From: Clostridiales bacterium 38-18
GTDB lineage: Bacteria > Bacillota > Clostridia > Peptostreptococcales > Acidaminobacteraceae
Reading direction: 5' to 3'
DNA: 64,000 nt
Assembly (NCBI GenBank): GCA_001897605.1
Contig: MKTL01000004.1
Coordinates: forward strand, 62,001-126,000
In this document: positions 10,201 through 18,078 of the stretch, piece by piece
Layout of the letters: each line of letters begins with the position of its first letter
How positions within the stretch are numbered: the stretch's first letter is position 1
The notes under the pieces: generated by a model
What the model was told of the DNA's origin: nothing
The model's input: the letters and a program-made list of their open reading frames with translations, nothing else
Database searches by the model: none
Translations under genes and position numbers: made by a program

Positions 10201-12625
10201 ATCTCGCGATAATATAGCCTGCTCTAAGCTCACCATCAAGATACAAAATCGTCCGTGCAGCTTCTTGTGCTTCTCTTGCAAGTGCCTCTGAAACTGAAAT
10301 GTCATTTTTGAAATACAAAATATGCGCATTTTCAATCTTCAAGTCGATCAGTCTCTCTATAGCTACCTCTGGTAGGATCGTATAGGTATATTCAACCTTC
10401 TCAATAGCGCGTTCAAGCCTTCCAGCCTTTATTAATAATTTAATCAGCTGAATTGAATAATCTATAACCTTCGTCGTTTCACCTTGCTTCATGTATAGCT
10501 CTAAGCCCTGCTCCATAAGATCAAGCGCCTTATGGATATTGGATTTATCCATATAAACCTTTGAAAACTTCATGCAATAGTCAGCAGCACCTGGTAAATT
10601 TTCGCTTGCAACGAGGTAATCAATTAATGCTTCGTTTACTTCACCATGATGACTAAACTTATTTTCGAATAAATCTGCTGCTTTTCTAGAAATTTCAACG
10701 ATTTCTTCGCTTGAAAGCGTGTCATAGAAAGCCTTCCTCATTTCATTGGTATGAAATACGAAAACATATTCAACATCACTGATTCTCTTATTTAATATGT
10801 GCTTATCTTCCATTTCATATATAAAGTAATAGCCAAACTCTTCTTCAACATCTGCAAAATTGATCAATGTTTGCATGCTAAATGAGCCCTTCAAAACAGA
10901 TAGCTTTCTGAGGACCTCGTAATGTTCTTTTTTTATACTATTGATAACAGAATCAAAATCTTCCTTTTTTTGATCCACATAGTCAAAGGTAAAGCTGTCA
11001 TCTACTTCATCAAAATTCCAAATCATCTTTTGGTCATCAAAATAAATAACATTATCGTACCAAAGTCTTTTTACTAACCTTTTAGTGACGCTGGCTTTAC
11101 CTTGATTTTCAAGCATCAAACGATGGGTCAGCTTATATGGGATATAATTCAAGCCCAACAATGCTTTGACCATTTGTCCTGTTTCCTCAAGATTGAGAGA
11201 GGATAACTTAAAATGAGCAATCACTTCATCGTATTTTCTATAGGTCGCATCCTCTTCTGAGGTTGTTGCAATCACAAAGTAATTACTAGGCGCCTTATAA
11301 TCGAAAAGCATTTCAAAAAAGGTGCGTTCAACCTTACTTATCTTATCAAAATCATCGATTAAAAATAGAAAAAACTTATTGTTCGTATAATCTATAAAAA
11401 AGTTGAAGACGCGGTTTAAAACTCTCAAATATTGATTTTTAATATCGATGCTCTTTACGTCTTTAATATTCCACTGAACTGCAAGCTCAGGTACAAGACA
11501 AACAAGCTCCTGTCCGTATTTTTGTATTAACATCGGAGAGACATCATCTTGAGCCGATATATGACGTATCAGTGCTTTCGTGGTATAAAACATGTCTGAA
11601 TAATCGGTTGGTCTCATTTGAATGTAATTATAACGACTAAACTTTGAAATATAGTAGATTTCATTTAACACCCTTGTCTTACCACTACCAATTTCACCCT
11701 GCACCATAATACCGTGCTGATTTAAAGCCTTTCGACTTTTTAGATTCAAGAGTCGCTTGACATCCTTTATCAATGAATCCCTTCCGATTAAACGTGTGCT
11801 TTCATTAATTTTGTCATAAAACTTCACATCATCATGGTCGATTTCTATCCAGATTAAGCTCGACAATTCGGATATAAACCTATTTATATTTTCATGTCTT
11901 TCATCTCTTATCTGGCTAGTAGCCTTCATAATCATTCTTTGTATTTCGTTGTTGTGTCCACTTCCAATTAAGGTCTGCAGGGACTTAGTTCTAAAGTCAA
12001 TTCTATAATACAAATAATAGACCATCGCGCCTAACGAGTAGATATCTACTTGTTCATTTGTCTCCTCACCCCAAACGATTTCAGGGGCAATGAATTGACT
12101 AAAGCGTTCATGGTCCATTTTAAAATAATAATCATTGATGAAGTTACTTGCGATGTCTTTAAGCTTAAGCTGTATACCCCCCTCTTTTTTAATCAGAATC
12201 AGCTGATCAAAATTGAGGTACTTGTATACGACGCCTCTAAAGTGCAGATATCGTATCGCCTTGCATAACTGTGTAATAACGCTATTAATTTCAGATTTAT
12301 TCAATTCTATATAACTAACAATTTCAGAGTCCTCGTAATGCTCATAGGTATAGAAATATTGCTTGCGATTCACGCGATTGCCATTGACAGTAAGAATCGC
12401 TTGAAACTCATAATTTGAAAGTAGATTTTCATGTATTATGGTTTTTAATTCGACAAATTGCTCCTCCATTTGCTTGATAAAGTCATAGTTGGACATTTCA
12501 GTGTCGAAAATTCTAATGCGTTTAATTTCTTTATTTTTTGCCTTGTCGGATACAAGATATTCAATAAAACTACTGTCTTTATGCAATAATTTTATGACGT
12601 CGTATCGGTCGTTAATAACCTTCAA
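7247..12625 (-). CDS. Giant pseudokinase-AAA-TPR-GAF-GGDEF signalling protein
   Basis: This 1792-residue soluble protein combines several modules. Residues about 1-270 resemble a Ser/Thr kinase fold, but the HRD motif is Tyr134-Lys135-Tyr136, DFG is Asp157-Ile-Ala and no glycine-rich loop is seen, so it is probably a pseudokinase. Residues about 280-560 form a STAND/AAA-type ATPase with Walker A GEIGSGKT (310-317) and Walker B FLFLIDDFD (~420). TPR-like helical repeats cover about 680-1010. A GAF-like domain (~1300-1430) precedes a GGDEF domain with an active GGEEF signature at 1530-1534 and an RNTD inhibition site five residues before it. Another GAF-like region ends the protein. I place the start at the TTG at 12625, which has AGGAGG nine bases upstream; an upstream TTG/GTG start at 12646 would swallow that site. 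It likely couples an unknown ligand to c-di-GMP synthesis. Confidence 0.88.
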   Translation of the reverse strand: MKVINDRYDVIKLLHKDSSFIEYLVSDKAKNKEIKRIRIFDTEMSNYDFIKQMEEQFVELKTIIHENLLSNYEFQAILTVNGNRVNRKQYFYTYEHYEDSEIVSYIELNKSEINSVITQLCKAIRYLHFRGVVYKYLNFDQLILIKKEGGIQLKLKDIASNFINDYYFKMDHERFSQFIAPEIVWGEETNEQVDIYSLGAMVYYLYYRIDFRTKSLQTLIGSGHNNEIQRMIMKATSQIRDERHENINRFISELSSLIWIEIDHDDVKFYDKINESTRLIGRDSLIKDVKRLLNLKSRKALNQHGIMVQGEIGSGKTRVLNEIYYISKFSRYNYIQMRPTDYSDMFYTTKALIRHISAQDDVSPMLIQKYGQELVCLVPELAVQWNIKDVKSIDIKNQYLRVLNRVFNFFIDYTNNKFFLFLIDDFDKISKVERTFFEMLFDYKAPSNYFVIATTSEEDATYRKYDEVIAHFKLSSLNLEETGQMVKALLGLNYIPYKLTHRLMLENQGKASVTKRLVKRLWYDNVIYFDDQKMIWNFDEVDDSFTFDYVDQKKEDFDSVINSIKKEHYEVLRKLSVLKGSFSMQTLINFADVEEEFGYYFIYEMEDKHILNKRISDVEYVFVFHTNEMRKAFYDTLSSEEIVEISRKAADLFENKFSHHGEVNEALIDYLVASENLPGAADYCMKFSKVYMDKSNIHKALDLMEQGLELYMKQGETTKVIDYSIQLIKLLIKAGRLERAIEKVEYTYTILPEVAIERLIDLKIENAHILYFKNDISVSEALAREAQEAARTILYLDGELRAGYIIARCLIGRGELEAHEKLTLECLELSKKHHLIYHNAVFENERGINSLYNNRFDDSIEAFTESLKLHKEIEDDENIVKAYNNFGVIYLDGYGDYIVARDYFRKAYTKANSKNYFMNLPVYLNNLGETYRIEGRYEMANKYFDEAYQMAENVGDKTMIILALLNLCHGKLLNEAYGKTHKLIARLEHEIGIVQKRDYDKLDFYLLHFEYFLTMNSIMKVNQWRYEFNADDVIDDYRKYRLKIIDLKLSYRKEHLAVPQMSEGTMKRVLPITEIEKLFEITENPAESKLLREFVLELLIDIIVERDYLQAEKLLQIDNALMKRYNTKLVRLKRDFIEACFSDYSIERTVSLLDQIKEQSDEFLWRVYYILGNEYYDKNNTYEALKYYLMALDVIADLTVNIPFEFKETYILHDDLKMALKNKINKIIRILLNFEGTRYGVIAEGRIDTVEDFFDLSQFNLLYNNSEFLNLVYKNYDLADSEKYESSIDLIKHLEKDEITNLKLILKYLQQLTIGERAFIYLLDENDNISEVIKTEAFTPDYDILKLINNFGNDIEGIHISKLNPHTNVQLLTEDQKAMICFPIYEASADHKNGEKRRDDIFSSKKRISGYVFLDTANVINRFNDYTFEQAKSFINLIYVFIDNYNLKKLSTIDKLTGVYLRKHIEQQFAVLMSISRQQNYSLSVIMLDIDKFKNVNDTYGHRKGDEILSVIGELLLKSVRNTDYVGRYGGEEFIIILPETDATSGYKVAEKIRLLVQESKLLGEEHPLTVSLGIATYPIDGANEEELIEKADQALYYSKNNGRNRSTSWDDNLIKEGHRYDRLTGILTGNISSDTRNMQAILDIINQLNHGHSQRDGIKNTFISLLDITEGDEIQFIKFDQKGSIQDLLYKKKGYDEIVDRQIIDQRLIEQFTGTNQSHYFIDWEEITDKDALAIDDAITPDWKSYIIMSFHSEDNCGLLAISVRIKVKEFDFSNFNFVESLRPVLEHILF

Positions 12626-12681
12626 CTGAACATTCCTCCTACACAATTTGTCTTTTCAAACGATAAAAATACCATATTCTA

Positions 12682-13107
12682 CTACAGCTCTACTTTTTCA
12701 TTAAAAATACTAAAGCCTCTATCAATTTCGTTAATTGTCTCTTCGTCTAGCTCAGTTAAAATACTCTCAACGTAATTAACACGATTGTCCATAACCAGCT
12801 TAATGAGATCGTGACCCTTTTGAAGAACCACAATACGCACAATTCTTCTGTCATTCTCGTCCTTCACTCGCTTAACCAGCTCATTTCTCTCCATACGGTC
12901 TAATAGATCCGTCACGGTACTACATGCGAGGTACATCTGACTGCTGAGCTCACCAATCGTAAGATTGTCTTGTTTTCTCAAATACTGTAGCGCTTCAAAT
13001 TGTGGTGGTGTTATGTCAACGTCGTTTAAGATTTCTCTGCCTTTTTTCTTAATTTTATAGCAAACTCTACGTAAGTTTTCCTCTATTCTAATCGTTCTTT
13101 CGTTCAT
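12682..13107 (-). CDS. MarR family transcriptional regulator
   Basis: A 141-residue winged-helix regulator. Helices around QFEALQYLRKQDNLTIGELSSQMYLACSTVTDLLDRMERNELV form the DNA-reading unit and the wing carries the family's DENDRR turn. GGAGG lies seven bases before the ATG. It is transcribed away from the M23 peptidase/bactofilin operon, and a 13-bp palindrome covers the -35 element of its own promoter, so autoregulation is likely. Its gene target could include the divergent peptidase operon or the downstream giant signalling protein; MarR proteins commonly answer to phenolics, oxidants or lipids, but no ligand can be told from sequence. Confidence 0.92.
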   Translation of the reverse strand: MNERTIRIEENLRRVCYKIKKKGREILNDVDITPPQFEALQYLRKQDNLTIGELSSQMYLACSTVTDLLDRMERNELVKRVKDENDRRIVRIVVLQKGHDLIKLVMDNRVNYVESILTELDEETINEIDRGFSIFNEKVEL

Positions 13108-13139
13108 TTATAAACCTCCATTGTTTTCTCTTATACTCT

Positions 13140-13172
13140 ATTTTACAGAATAAATATAGTTAGGTAAACTAA
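13140..13172 (-). promoter_or_regulatory. marR promoter with overlapping palindromic operator
   Basis: On the minus strand TTTACC (13163-13168) and TAAAAT (13140-13145) are 17 bp apart and read toward marR. The palindrome TTAGTTTACCTAA (13160-13172) has inverted TTAG/CTAA half-sites and covers the -35 hexamer, which is the usual layout of a MarR autorepressor site. Confidence 0.55.
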
Positions 13173-13186
13173 ATTCTCCATTAAGA

Positions 13187-13216
13187 TTGTTTTTTTATCT
13201 GAAACTGTGGTACAAT
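13187..13216 (+). promoter_or_regulatory. Promoter of the M23 peptidase-bactofilin operon
   Basis: TTGTTT (13187-13192) and TACAAT (13211-13216) are separated by 18 bp and would start transcription about 25 bases before the peptidase ATG. The site lies 15 bp from the marR palindrome, so the same regulator could affect both directions. Confidence 0.5.
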
Positions 13217-13246
13217 ATATTAAGTTTTTATTACAACGGGGGTAAT

Positions 13247-14251
13247 ATGGAAAAAATCAAAAATTACTTTATGCGTAATAAAGTAACGATCATGATCATA
13301 CCAAACGCTGAAAAATCCATAAAGCAATGGAAGTTTAATATAGCGATCGCTTTTATCATTTTAGTGGGGTTAATCTTAGTTAATGTGACACTTCTTATAA
13401 ATACGATTTCATCAAACTACGTTTCGCAGTCTCTAACAAGCGAAAATTCCCAGCTTTCGACGGACCTATTGATGACTCAAGATAAAATTGCACTACTTGA
13501 AAATATCAATTCGAATAAGACGGAAGAGATAACCACACTTAAGGCTTCTCTTCAGAATTCGAATGACTTTTTAGTTGCCAGATTAGCTGAGATGGAGCAA
13601 ACACAAACCTATGTCACTCAGTTGGTGGATTTATTCAATAAAGAAACCAACTCGGATGTTAAAGCGCCAATTAGTCGTTCCTTCAACCGTGAGCTTGAAA
13701 CAAACCAAGCTCAAAGTGCTGAGCTGAGTGCAGACGATATTTTATTATCTGATATCAATGCGCTGATTACAAACGATGATATTTCTATCATTATTGCAGA
13801 GCAAACGCAGGCCTACAACGACCTCGTTAATTCTATGGCATCTCAACTTAGCTATTTAGATGCTCGGCCAGATTTCTATCCCACTAAGGGGACCTATAGC
13901 TCTCCATTTGGATATAGAAAAGATCCTATAACTGGTAAAACCACATTACACAACGGTATCGATATTAGCAATAAGGTCGGAACACCTATTTATGCCGCAG
14001 GTACTGGTATTGTAACCTTTGCAGGCTATGATGGCAATTTTGGAAACGTCCTTATTATCGATCATGGTTACGGCTATGAATCTGTTTATGCACATTGTAA
14101 GACATTGCTCTATAGTCCTGGAGACGAAATAGCGAAAGGCGAACAGGTGGCTACTATCGGTCAGTCTGGTAGAACGACTGGACCTCATTTACACTTTGAG
14201 ATTCGATATAACGGAACACCAATTAATCCACTCAAGATACTCAACCAATAG
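13247..14251 (+). CDS. Membrane-anchored M23 (LytM) family endopeptidase
   Basis: A 334-residue murein hydrolase-type protein. One transmembrane anchor near residues 28-52 (FNIAIAFIILVGLILVNV) is followed by a coiled coil (about 60-125), a linker, and a C-terminal LytM domain. The zinc ligands are visible in LHNGIDISN and in the HxH of GPHLHFEIR, so the enzyme is probably catalytic on cell-wall cross-links. The ATG at 13247 has GGGGG six bases upstream; an upstream in-frame start at 13187 would overlap the promoter. The next gene, bactofilin, starts 16 bp after the stop. M23-bactofilin pairs are known to localise wall remodelling and control cell shape, which I infer here. Confidence 0.92.
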   Translation: MEKIKNYFMRNKVTIMIIPNAEKSIKQWKFNIAIAFIILVGLILVNVTLLINTISSNYVSQSLTSENSQLSTDLLMTQDKIALLENINSNKTEEITTLKASLQNSNDFLVARLAEMEQTQTYVTQLVDLFNKETNSDVKAPISRSFNRELETNQAQSAELSADDILLSDINALITNDDISIIIAEQTQAYNDLVNSMASQLSYLDARPDFYPTKGTYSSPFGYRKDPITGKTTLHNGIDISNKVGTPIYAAGTGIVTFAGYDGNFGNVLIIDHGYGYESVYAHCKTLLYSPGDEIAKGEQVATIGQSGRTTGPHLHFEIRYNGTPINPLKILNQ

Positions 14252-14267
14252 TAATTAGGAGGCTGAA

Positions 14268-14753
14268 ATGTTTCAAAGAAGAGAAATGGAAGTAAACTTC
14301 GATATTATCATAGGTCCAAACTCAATTATACGTGGAGATATCGAAAGCGAAGGTAGCATTCGTGTAGATGGCAAAATTTATGGAAATATCACCGCTCTTG
14401 GTAATGTAATTATTAGCGAAAATGCTTTTGTTAAGGGCGATATTACAAGCATCAATGCAGATATCTATGGTAGATGCGAGGGTAACGTTCACGTGAAAGG
14501 TAAAATTAACATTCATCAAAATTCTTCACTACTTGGTGACATTATCGCAAAAAGCTTTAATACCAAGGAAGGTTCTACATTCAAGGGTAACTGTGTCGTA
14601 GATCCCAACGAAGAGCTTGTAATAAATGTTAATGTTAATGAACTCTCTGAAACAAATTTAGTTGATTTTTCAAAACCAGGTAACAAGCAGACTAAAGAGA
14701 ATAAATATGAGAACAACGATAAAAATCAAAATCTTGAGGATAAGAAAGCTTAA
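14268..14753 (+). CDS. Bactofilin (polymer-forming cytoskeletal protein)
   Basis: A 161-residue protein whose residues about 10-115 form the bactofilin beta-helix: repeated short strands with glycine turns, as in GPNSIIRGDIESEGSIRVDGKIYGNI and VISENAFVKGDI. The C-terminal ~40 residues are a polar, Asn/Lys-rich tail. Bactofilins assemble without nucleotide into membrane-associated filaments. TTAGGAGG precedes the ATG by six bases. It shares an operon with the M23 peptidase just upstream and probably scaffolds it. A strong hairpin closes the operon. Confidence 0.93.
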   Translation: MFQRREMEVNFDIIIGPNSIIRGDIESEGSIRVDGKIYGNITALGNVIISENAFVKGDITSINADIYGRCEGNVHVKGKINIHQNSSLLGDIIAKSFNTKEGSTFKGNCVVDPNEELVINVNVNELSETNLVDFSKPGNKQTKENKYENNDKNQNLEDKKA

Positions 14754-14758
14754 TTAAC

Positions 14759-14793
14759 AAGGGCTGATACATAAATTTAATGTATCAGCCCTT
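14759..14793 (+). terminator. Terminator of the peptidase-bactofilin operon
   Basis: A perfect 14-bp stem (AAGGGCTGATACAT and its complement at 14780-14793) with a 7-base loop follows the bactofilin stop by five bases. It lies between convergent genes and may also stop the LtaS-family transcript. Confidence 0.8.
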
Positions 14794-14823
14794 TAATTAT
14801 TGTACCGCCTTTTTGGTTATAAG

Positions 14824-16674
14824 CTATTCAATTTCGTATTTACTGTTTTTGTTCATTAGCTCAGTGACGATGTCCATAACTGAGTCTGATTCTGTTATTT
14901 TTTTACTTAAATTGATGCGTTTGATTGCATATTCGTAGCCAGCTCTACAACTAGCAATATCAACTGGTTCATGTGTATCTCGTGTATAAGCAGTCGAGTT
15001 TTCAAATACACCATCTCTTGCTATTTGGAATACCTTTTCATCATCGATGAACGAGCCCTTTTCCATAAAGGTCTGAGTGGCTACAAAACCGTTTTCAGAG
15101 TTGAGTAAATCCTGTCCAAGAGTTAAATAATTGTTCTCTATTCCAAGTAGGTTTAACAGGGTCGGGAGCAGGTCAATTTGTCCACCTGTAATATCCTTCG
15201 TAACCGATACTCCTGATCCAGGGATATGAAATACCAACGGAATATTAAACATCTCCTCAAATGTATAAGGAACACCTAAAAAGTTTTCCATTCTCTCAAG
15301 CGCTACCTCATCCTCCATGCCAATGCCAAAATGATCGCCATAGAAAACAATTATTGAATCCTCATATAGCCCCTCTTCTTTAAGTCCCTCTATAAATTTA
15401 CCAAAGGCATCATCCATATAGTGAACAGATTGAATATAATGGCCAAAAAAGTTCTCATCTGCTTCATCAAGCTGGATCCATTTTTTATCTTCTGGTAAAG
15501 TAAATGGCTTGTGCGATGACAAGGTTACCAAAAAGTTGAAATTTTTACCCTCTTGATTCTTTAGCATGGGTAGGGTTTGTTCAAAAAAGTCGTGGTCATC
15601 TAAACCAAACACAATTTTCTCACCAAGTATATAATCTGGTTCAAAATGACTTAGCTCAAAGCCTTCCTGTGGATAAATATTTTCACGATTCCAAAAGCCT
15701 GCCTCATAACCATGATATGAGGTTGCAGAATATCCATTTTCTCTTAAAATCCATGGCATACCGTAGAAGTTATTGTTTTCATATACATTATAAGTATTTC
15801 CGGTCGTAATGGCGTAGAGAGAATTCAGGGTGGTAAACTCTGCATCAGAAGTATTCCCTTTTCCAATCATTTGATAATAGTGATCAAAGTAAATTGAATC
15901 TTCCTTCAATAATTTATTGATGTTAGGTGTAATTTCCTGTCCATTGTAGTATTTACCAATTAAAGCATTTTGCAGCGATTCAATTTGAACGACATAAACA
16001 TTTCGTTTATCCGCGGCCAAACCAAAGTAATTACCTGAAAAACTATCGCGATAATCTGATCTCATCTCATCTACAACTGCATTTTTTTCCTCATTGGTCA
16101 AATTGCCATTTTCCGTATCTAAAGAAATCAAATCATACACGTGATAATTGAAAAATTCGTACTTTTTAATACCTGTATAAATAGATGAAAACGAAATACT
16201 TAGAATTACCGTAGGTAAAATAATAAGCGTTAGAATAAATGATAGCTTATGAGCAAAAAGCTCAAGTTTATTCTTGTTTTTTGTTAAAACCATGTAGACG
16301 ATAATATCGATAAATAATATTAGGTCTGTTGGTTTGAAAATCGACACAATTATTGAAGTTACTGAGCCTACAAATGTCGCCTGATTCATTAGCTTTACAG
16401 ATAAAAAATCATTAAAATACCTAAAATACAACAAATCACCAAACATGATAGTTGTAACCGCAAAACTGACGACAATGTACCATTTTCTCAATTTATAAAG
16501 TAATGTTAGCAATAAAAAAAGCACCGATACCGTAACGACGCTATAACTGATCTTATTGAGGGGCATTCCTGTTGAAAAATTGAAATAATTGACTTTAATT
16601 AAATAACAAATAATTAGTATAATAGCATGTTTGATTGTGTCGCTTCTAAAATTGACTTTATGCAGCAATTTCAT
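14824..16674 (-). CDS. LTA synthase (LtaS) family membrane sulfatase
   Basis: A 616-residue membrane enzyme with about five N-terminal transmembrane helices (residues 1-160) and an extracellular sulfatase-type domain. The nucleophilic Thr275 lies in GKGNTSDAEF and the metal site in FYGDHFGIG, with a further His in VTLSSHKPFTLP, as in LtaS enzymes that transfer glycerol phosphate from phosphatidylglycerol to build lipoteichoic acid or prime it. The ATG at 16674 follows GGAGG with good spacing, so I reject the longer start at 16707. Whether it makes a true polyglycerol-phosphate polymer or modifies another polymer cannot be decided. It is a single gene between two terminators. Confidence 0.9.
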   Translation of the reverse strand: MKLLHKVNFRSDTIKHAIILIICYLIKVNYFNFSTGMPLNKISYSVVTVSVLFLLLTLLYKLRKWYIVVSFAVTTIMFGDLLYFRYFNDFLSVKLMNQATFVGSVTSIIVSIFKPTDLILFIDIIVYMVLTKNKNKLELFAHKLSFILTLIILPTVILSISFSSIYTGIKKYEFFNYHVYDLISLDTENGNLTNEEKNAVVDEMRSDYRDSFSGNYFGLAADKRNVYVVQIESLQNALIGKYYNGQEITPNINKLLKEDSIYFDHYYQMIGKGNTSDAEFTTLNSLYAITTGNTYNVYENNNFYGMPWILRENGYSATSYHGYEAGFWNRENIYPQEGFELSHFEPDYILGEKIVFGLDDHDFFEQTLPMLKNQEGKNFNFLVTLSSHKPFTLPEDKKWIQLDEADENFFGHYIQSVHYMDDAFGKFIEGLKEEGLYEDSIIVFYGDHFGIGMEDEVALERMENFLGVPYTFEEMFNIPLVFHIPGSGVSVTKDITGGQIDLLPTLLNLLGIENNYLTLGQDLLNSENGFVATQTFMEKGSFIDDEKVFQIARDGVFENSTAYTRDTHEPVDIASCRAGYEYAIKRINLSKKITESDSVMDIVTELMNKNSKYEIE

Positions 16675-16693
16675 GTCACACCTCCATATCGTG

Positions 16694-16722
16694 ATTATAA
16701 TCTTCACATTTGTGGATTACAA
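16694..16722 (-). promoter_or_regulatory. Candidate promoter of the LtaS-family gene
   Basis: TTGTAA (16717-16722) and TATAAT (16694-16699) are 17 bp apart on the minus strand. The predicted start point lies only about 13 bases before the ATG, so the leader would be very short; this lowers confidence. Confidence 0.4.
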
Positions 16723-16856
16723 TATAATTAAATTAACAAATTCTTCACATTTCTATGACAAGAATCTTAAAAATTTGTTAACACGAAAATAATCATTCAA
16801 AAAACATAAGGTCTCAATTTTTCAGAATCGCCATAGTAACCACATCCATTAAAACA

Positions 16857-16881
16857 TAAAAAAGCCACGTAAACGTGGCTT
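16857..16881 (-). terminator. Terminator of the 6S-like RNA
   Basis: AAGCCACGT (16873-16881, read on minus) pairs with ACGTGGCTT (16862-16870) across a two-base gap and is followed on the minus strand by a run of seven Ts. Confidence 0.8.
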
Positions 16882-17069
16882 AATTGTTATTTTATCCAGA
16901 ATGCCGTCATCCCTAAAATCTCACACCACACCTTCACAAGGTGGGTGGACTATCTACTGGTTCTGACTTCTACCTTAAGCAGCTTGTCATACGCAGTGGA
17001 ACACGTCTTCCCTATAAATAATCAGTGGTAAAATTTCAAAAGATGACCAACATTCCAGAAGCTTTTCTT
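16858..17069 (-). ncRNA. ssrS: Probable 6S RNA
   Basis: The 413-bp space between the LtaS-family and RluA-family genes holds a self-contained transcription unit of about 210 nucleotides without an open frame: a consensus promoter, then a structured region, then an intrinsic terminator. The 5' part (CTGGAATGTTGG, then TCATC) pairs with the 3' part (GATGACGGCATTCTGG) through 16 base pairs with G-U pairs and one bulge. A central arm nests ACTG/CAGT, TGAC/GTCA and CTGC/GTAG stems, and a small CACCTTGTGAAGGTG hairpin lies on the 3' side between arm and closing stem. A long closing stem, open central bubble and apical arm at about 200 nt fit 6S RNA, which holds RNA polymerase in stationary phase. 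SRP RNA, tmRNA and RNase P do not fit in length or motifs. Covariance-model confirmation is lacking. Confidence 0.62.
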
Positions 17070-17075
17070 AGACCT

Positions 17076-17104
17076 ATTATACCTCTTTTAAACTTTATTA
17101 TCAA
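17076..17104 (-). promoter_or_regulatory. Strong promoter of the 6S-like RNA, overlapping the end of the RluA-family gene
   Basis: TTGATA (17099-17104) and TATAAT (17076-17081) are exactly 17 bp apart. The -35 hexamer and most of the spacer lie within the last codons of the RluA-family gene, whose stop is at 17088. Transcription would begin near 17069. Confidence 0.75.
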
Positions 17105-18017
17105 TCCTTATCTCTAAATTCAATTGATTCATCAAGTAAACGATGTCTTGAGGCAATTGACTTATCGCATCCACGCGCTCGTTCTCTCGTGGTGGTTTAA
17201 AGGACATCTGATAGCAATGCAATGCTTGACGGTCAATCAGATCACTAGGTTCACCATATAATGAATCACCTACAATTGCATGTCCAATATGCGAAAAATG
17301 CACTCTGATTTGATGCGTTCTCCCCGTCTCAAGCTTTATTTTCAAAAAGCTATGCGTTTCAGTAGTCGATACAACTTCATAATGGGTTACACATCTTAAT
17401 CCAGTATCGATTACGATTCTTTTAATGTCCTCTTCTTTTTCTCTATCAATTGGTAGATCTATAGTACCCTTTGAAGGTACTGGAGTTCCCTTCACTACAG
17501 CATAATATGTTTTATCCACCTCATCTGCTTGCATTTGCTCAGAAATTATCTGCTGTGCATAGGCATTCTTTGCGATCAAAACAATCCCGGAGGTATCTCT
17601 GTCCAAACGATTAATAAAACGTATTTTATAATTCTCTCCAGTTAAATATTGATGATGTGATAGTGCATTGGCCAGTGTACCTTCGGGATGTCCCTTAGTA
17701 GGATGTACGACTAAAAACGGTTTTTTTGCAACGGCCATCATATCACAATCTTCATAGAGAATCTCGACAGAAATAGGGTTCGGCTCAAAGCTATTATCAT
17801 CATGGTCGAGCATCATTGTAATAATATCATTCTCATACACCATGCGATTAACGGACCCACTTTTACCATTTAACAGTATATTCTTATGATTTTTACACTT
17901 TCGTATCAACCGACTGGATAGATTCATTGATGTCGCTAAAACATCAATTACCTTTAGCCCCTCATCCTTTTTTTCGACCTGATAAGCAAGCTTTAATGTT
18001 TCTTTATTTACAAACAT
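17088..18017 (-). CDS. RluA/RluD-family pseudouridine synthase
   Basis: A 309-residue RNA-uridine isomerase. An N-terminal S4-like segment (about 20-75) precedes the catalytic domain, where Asp139 in FINRLDRDTSGIVL is the catalytic residue of the family. KLETGRTHQIRVH and GDSLYG are the other conserved blocks. The protein is the normal RluD length, but whether it modifies 23S rRNA positions or another RNA cannot be read from sequence. AAAGGAA precedes the ATG by seven bases. A terminator ends the gene upstream just before this start, so it is a single gene; its 3' end doubles as the promoter region of the 6S-like RNA. Confidence 0.92.
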   Translation of the reverse strand: MFVNKETLKLAYQVEKKDEGLKVIDVLATSMNLSSRLIRKCKNHKNILLNGKSGSVNRMVYENDIITMMLDHDDNSFEPNPISVEILYEDCDMMAVAKKPFLVVHPTKGHPEGTLANALSHHQYLTGENYKIRFINRLDRDTSGIVLIAKNAYAQQIISEQMQADEVDKTYYAVVKGTPVPSKGTIDLPIDREKEEDIKRIVIDTGLRCVTHYEVVSTTETHSFLKIKLETGRTHQIRVHFSHIGHAIVGDSLYGEPSDLIDRQALHCYQMSFKPPRENERVDAISQLPQDIVYLMNQLNLEIRIDNKV

Positions 18018-18044
18018 AACATTTCCTTTTGTATTTATGACTTT

Positions 18045-18074
18045 AAAAAAGTAGTCACTTTTAAGTGACTACTT
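18045..18074 (-). terminator. Terminator of the threonine aldolase operon
   Basis: A 12-bp stem (AAGTAGTCACTT at 18049-18060 and its complement at 18063-18074) with a minimal loop is followed on the minus strand by six Ts. It begins five bases after the stop of the unknown gene. Confidence 0.82.
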
Positions 18075-18078
18075 AAAG

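Noticed and set aside
12050-12268. Plus-strand frame opposite the pseudokinase region
   Set aside because: The opposite frame carries the recognisable kinase-like sequence; this one has no start signal.
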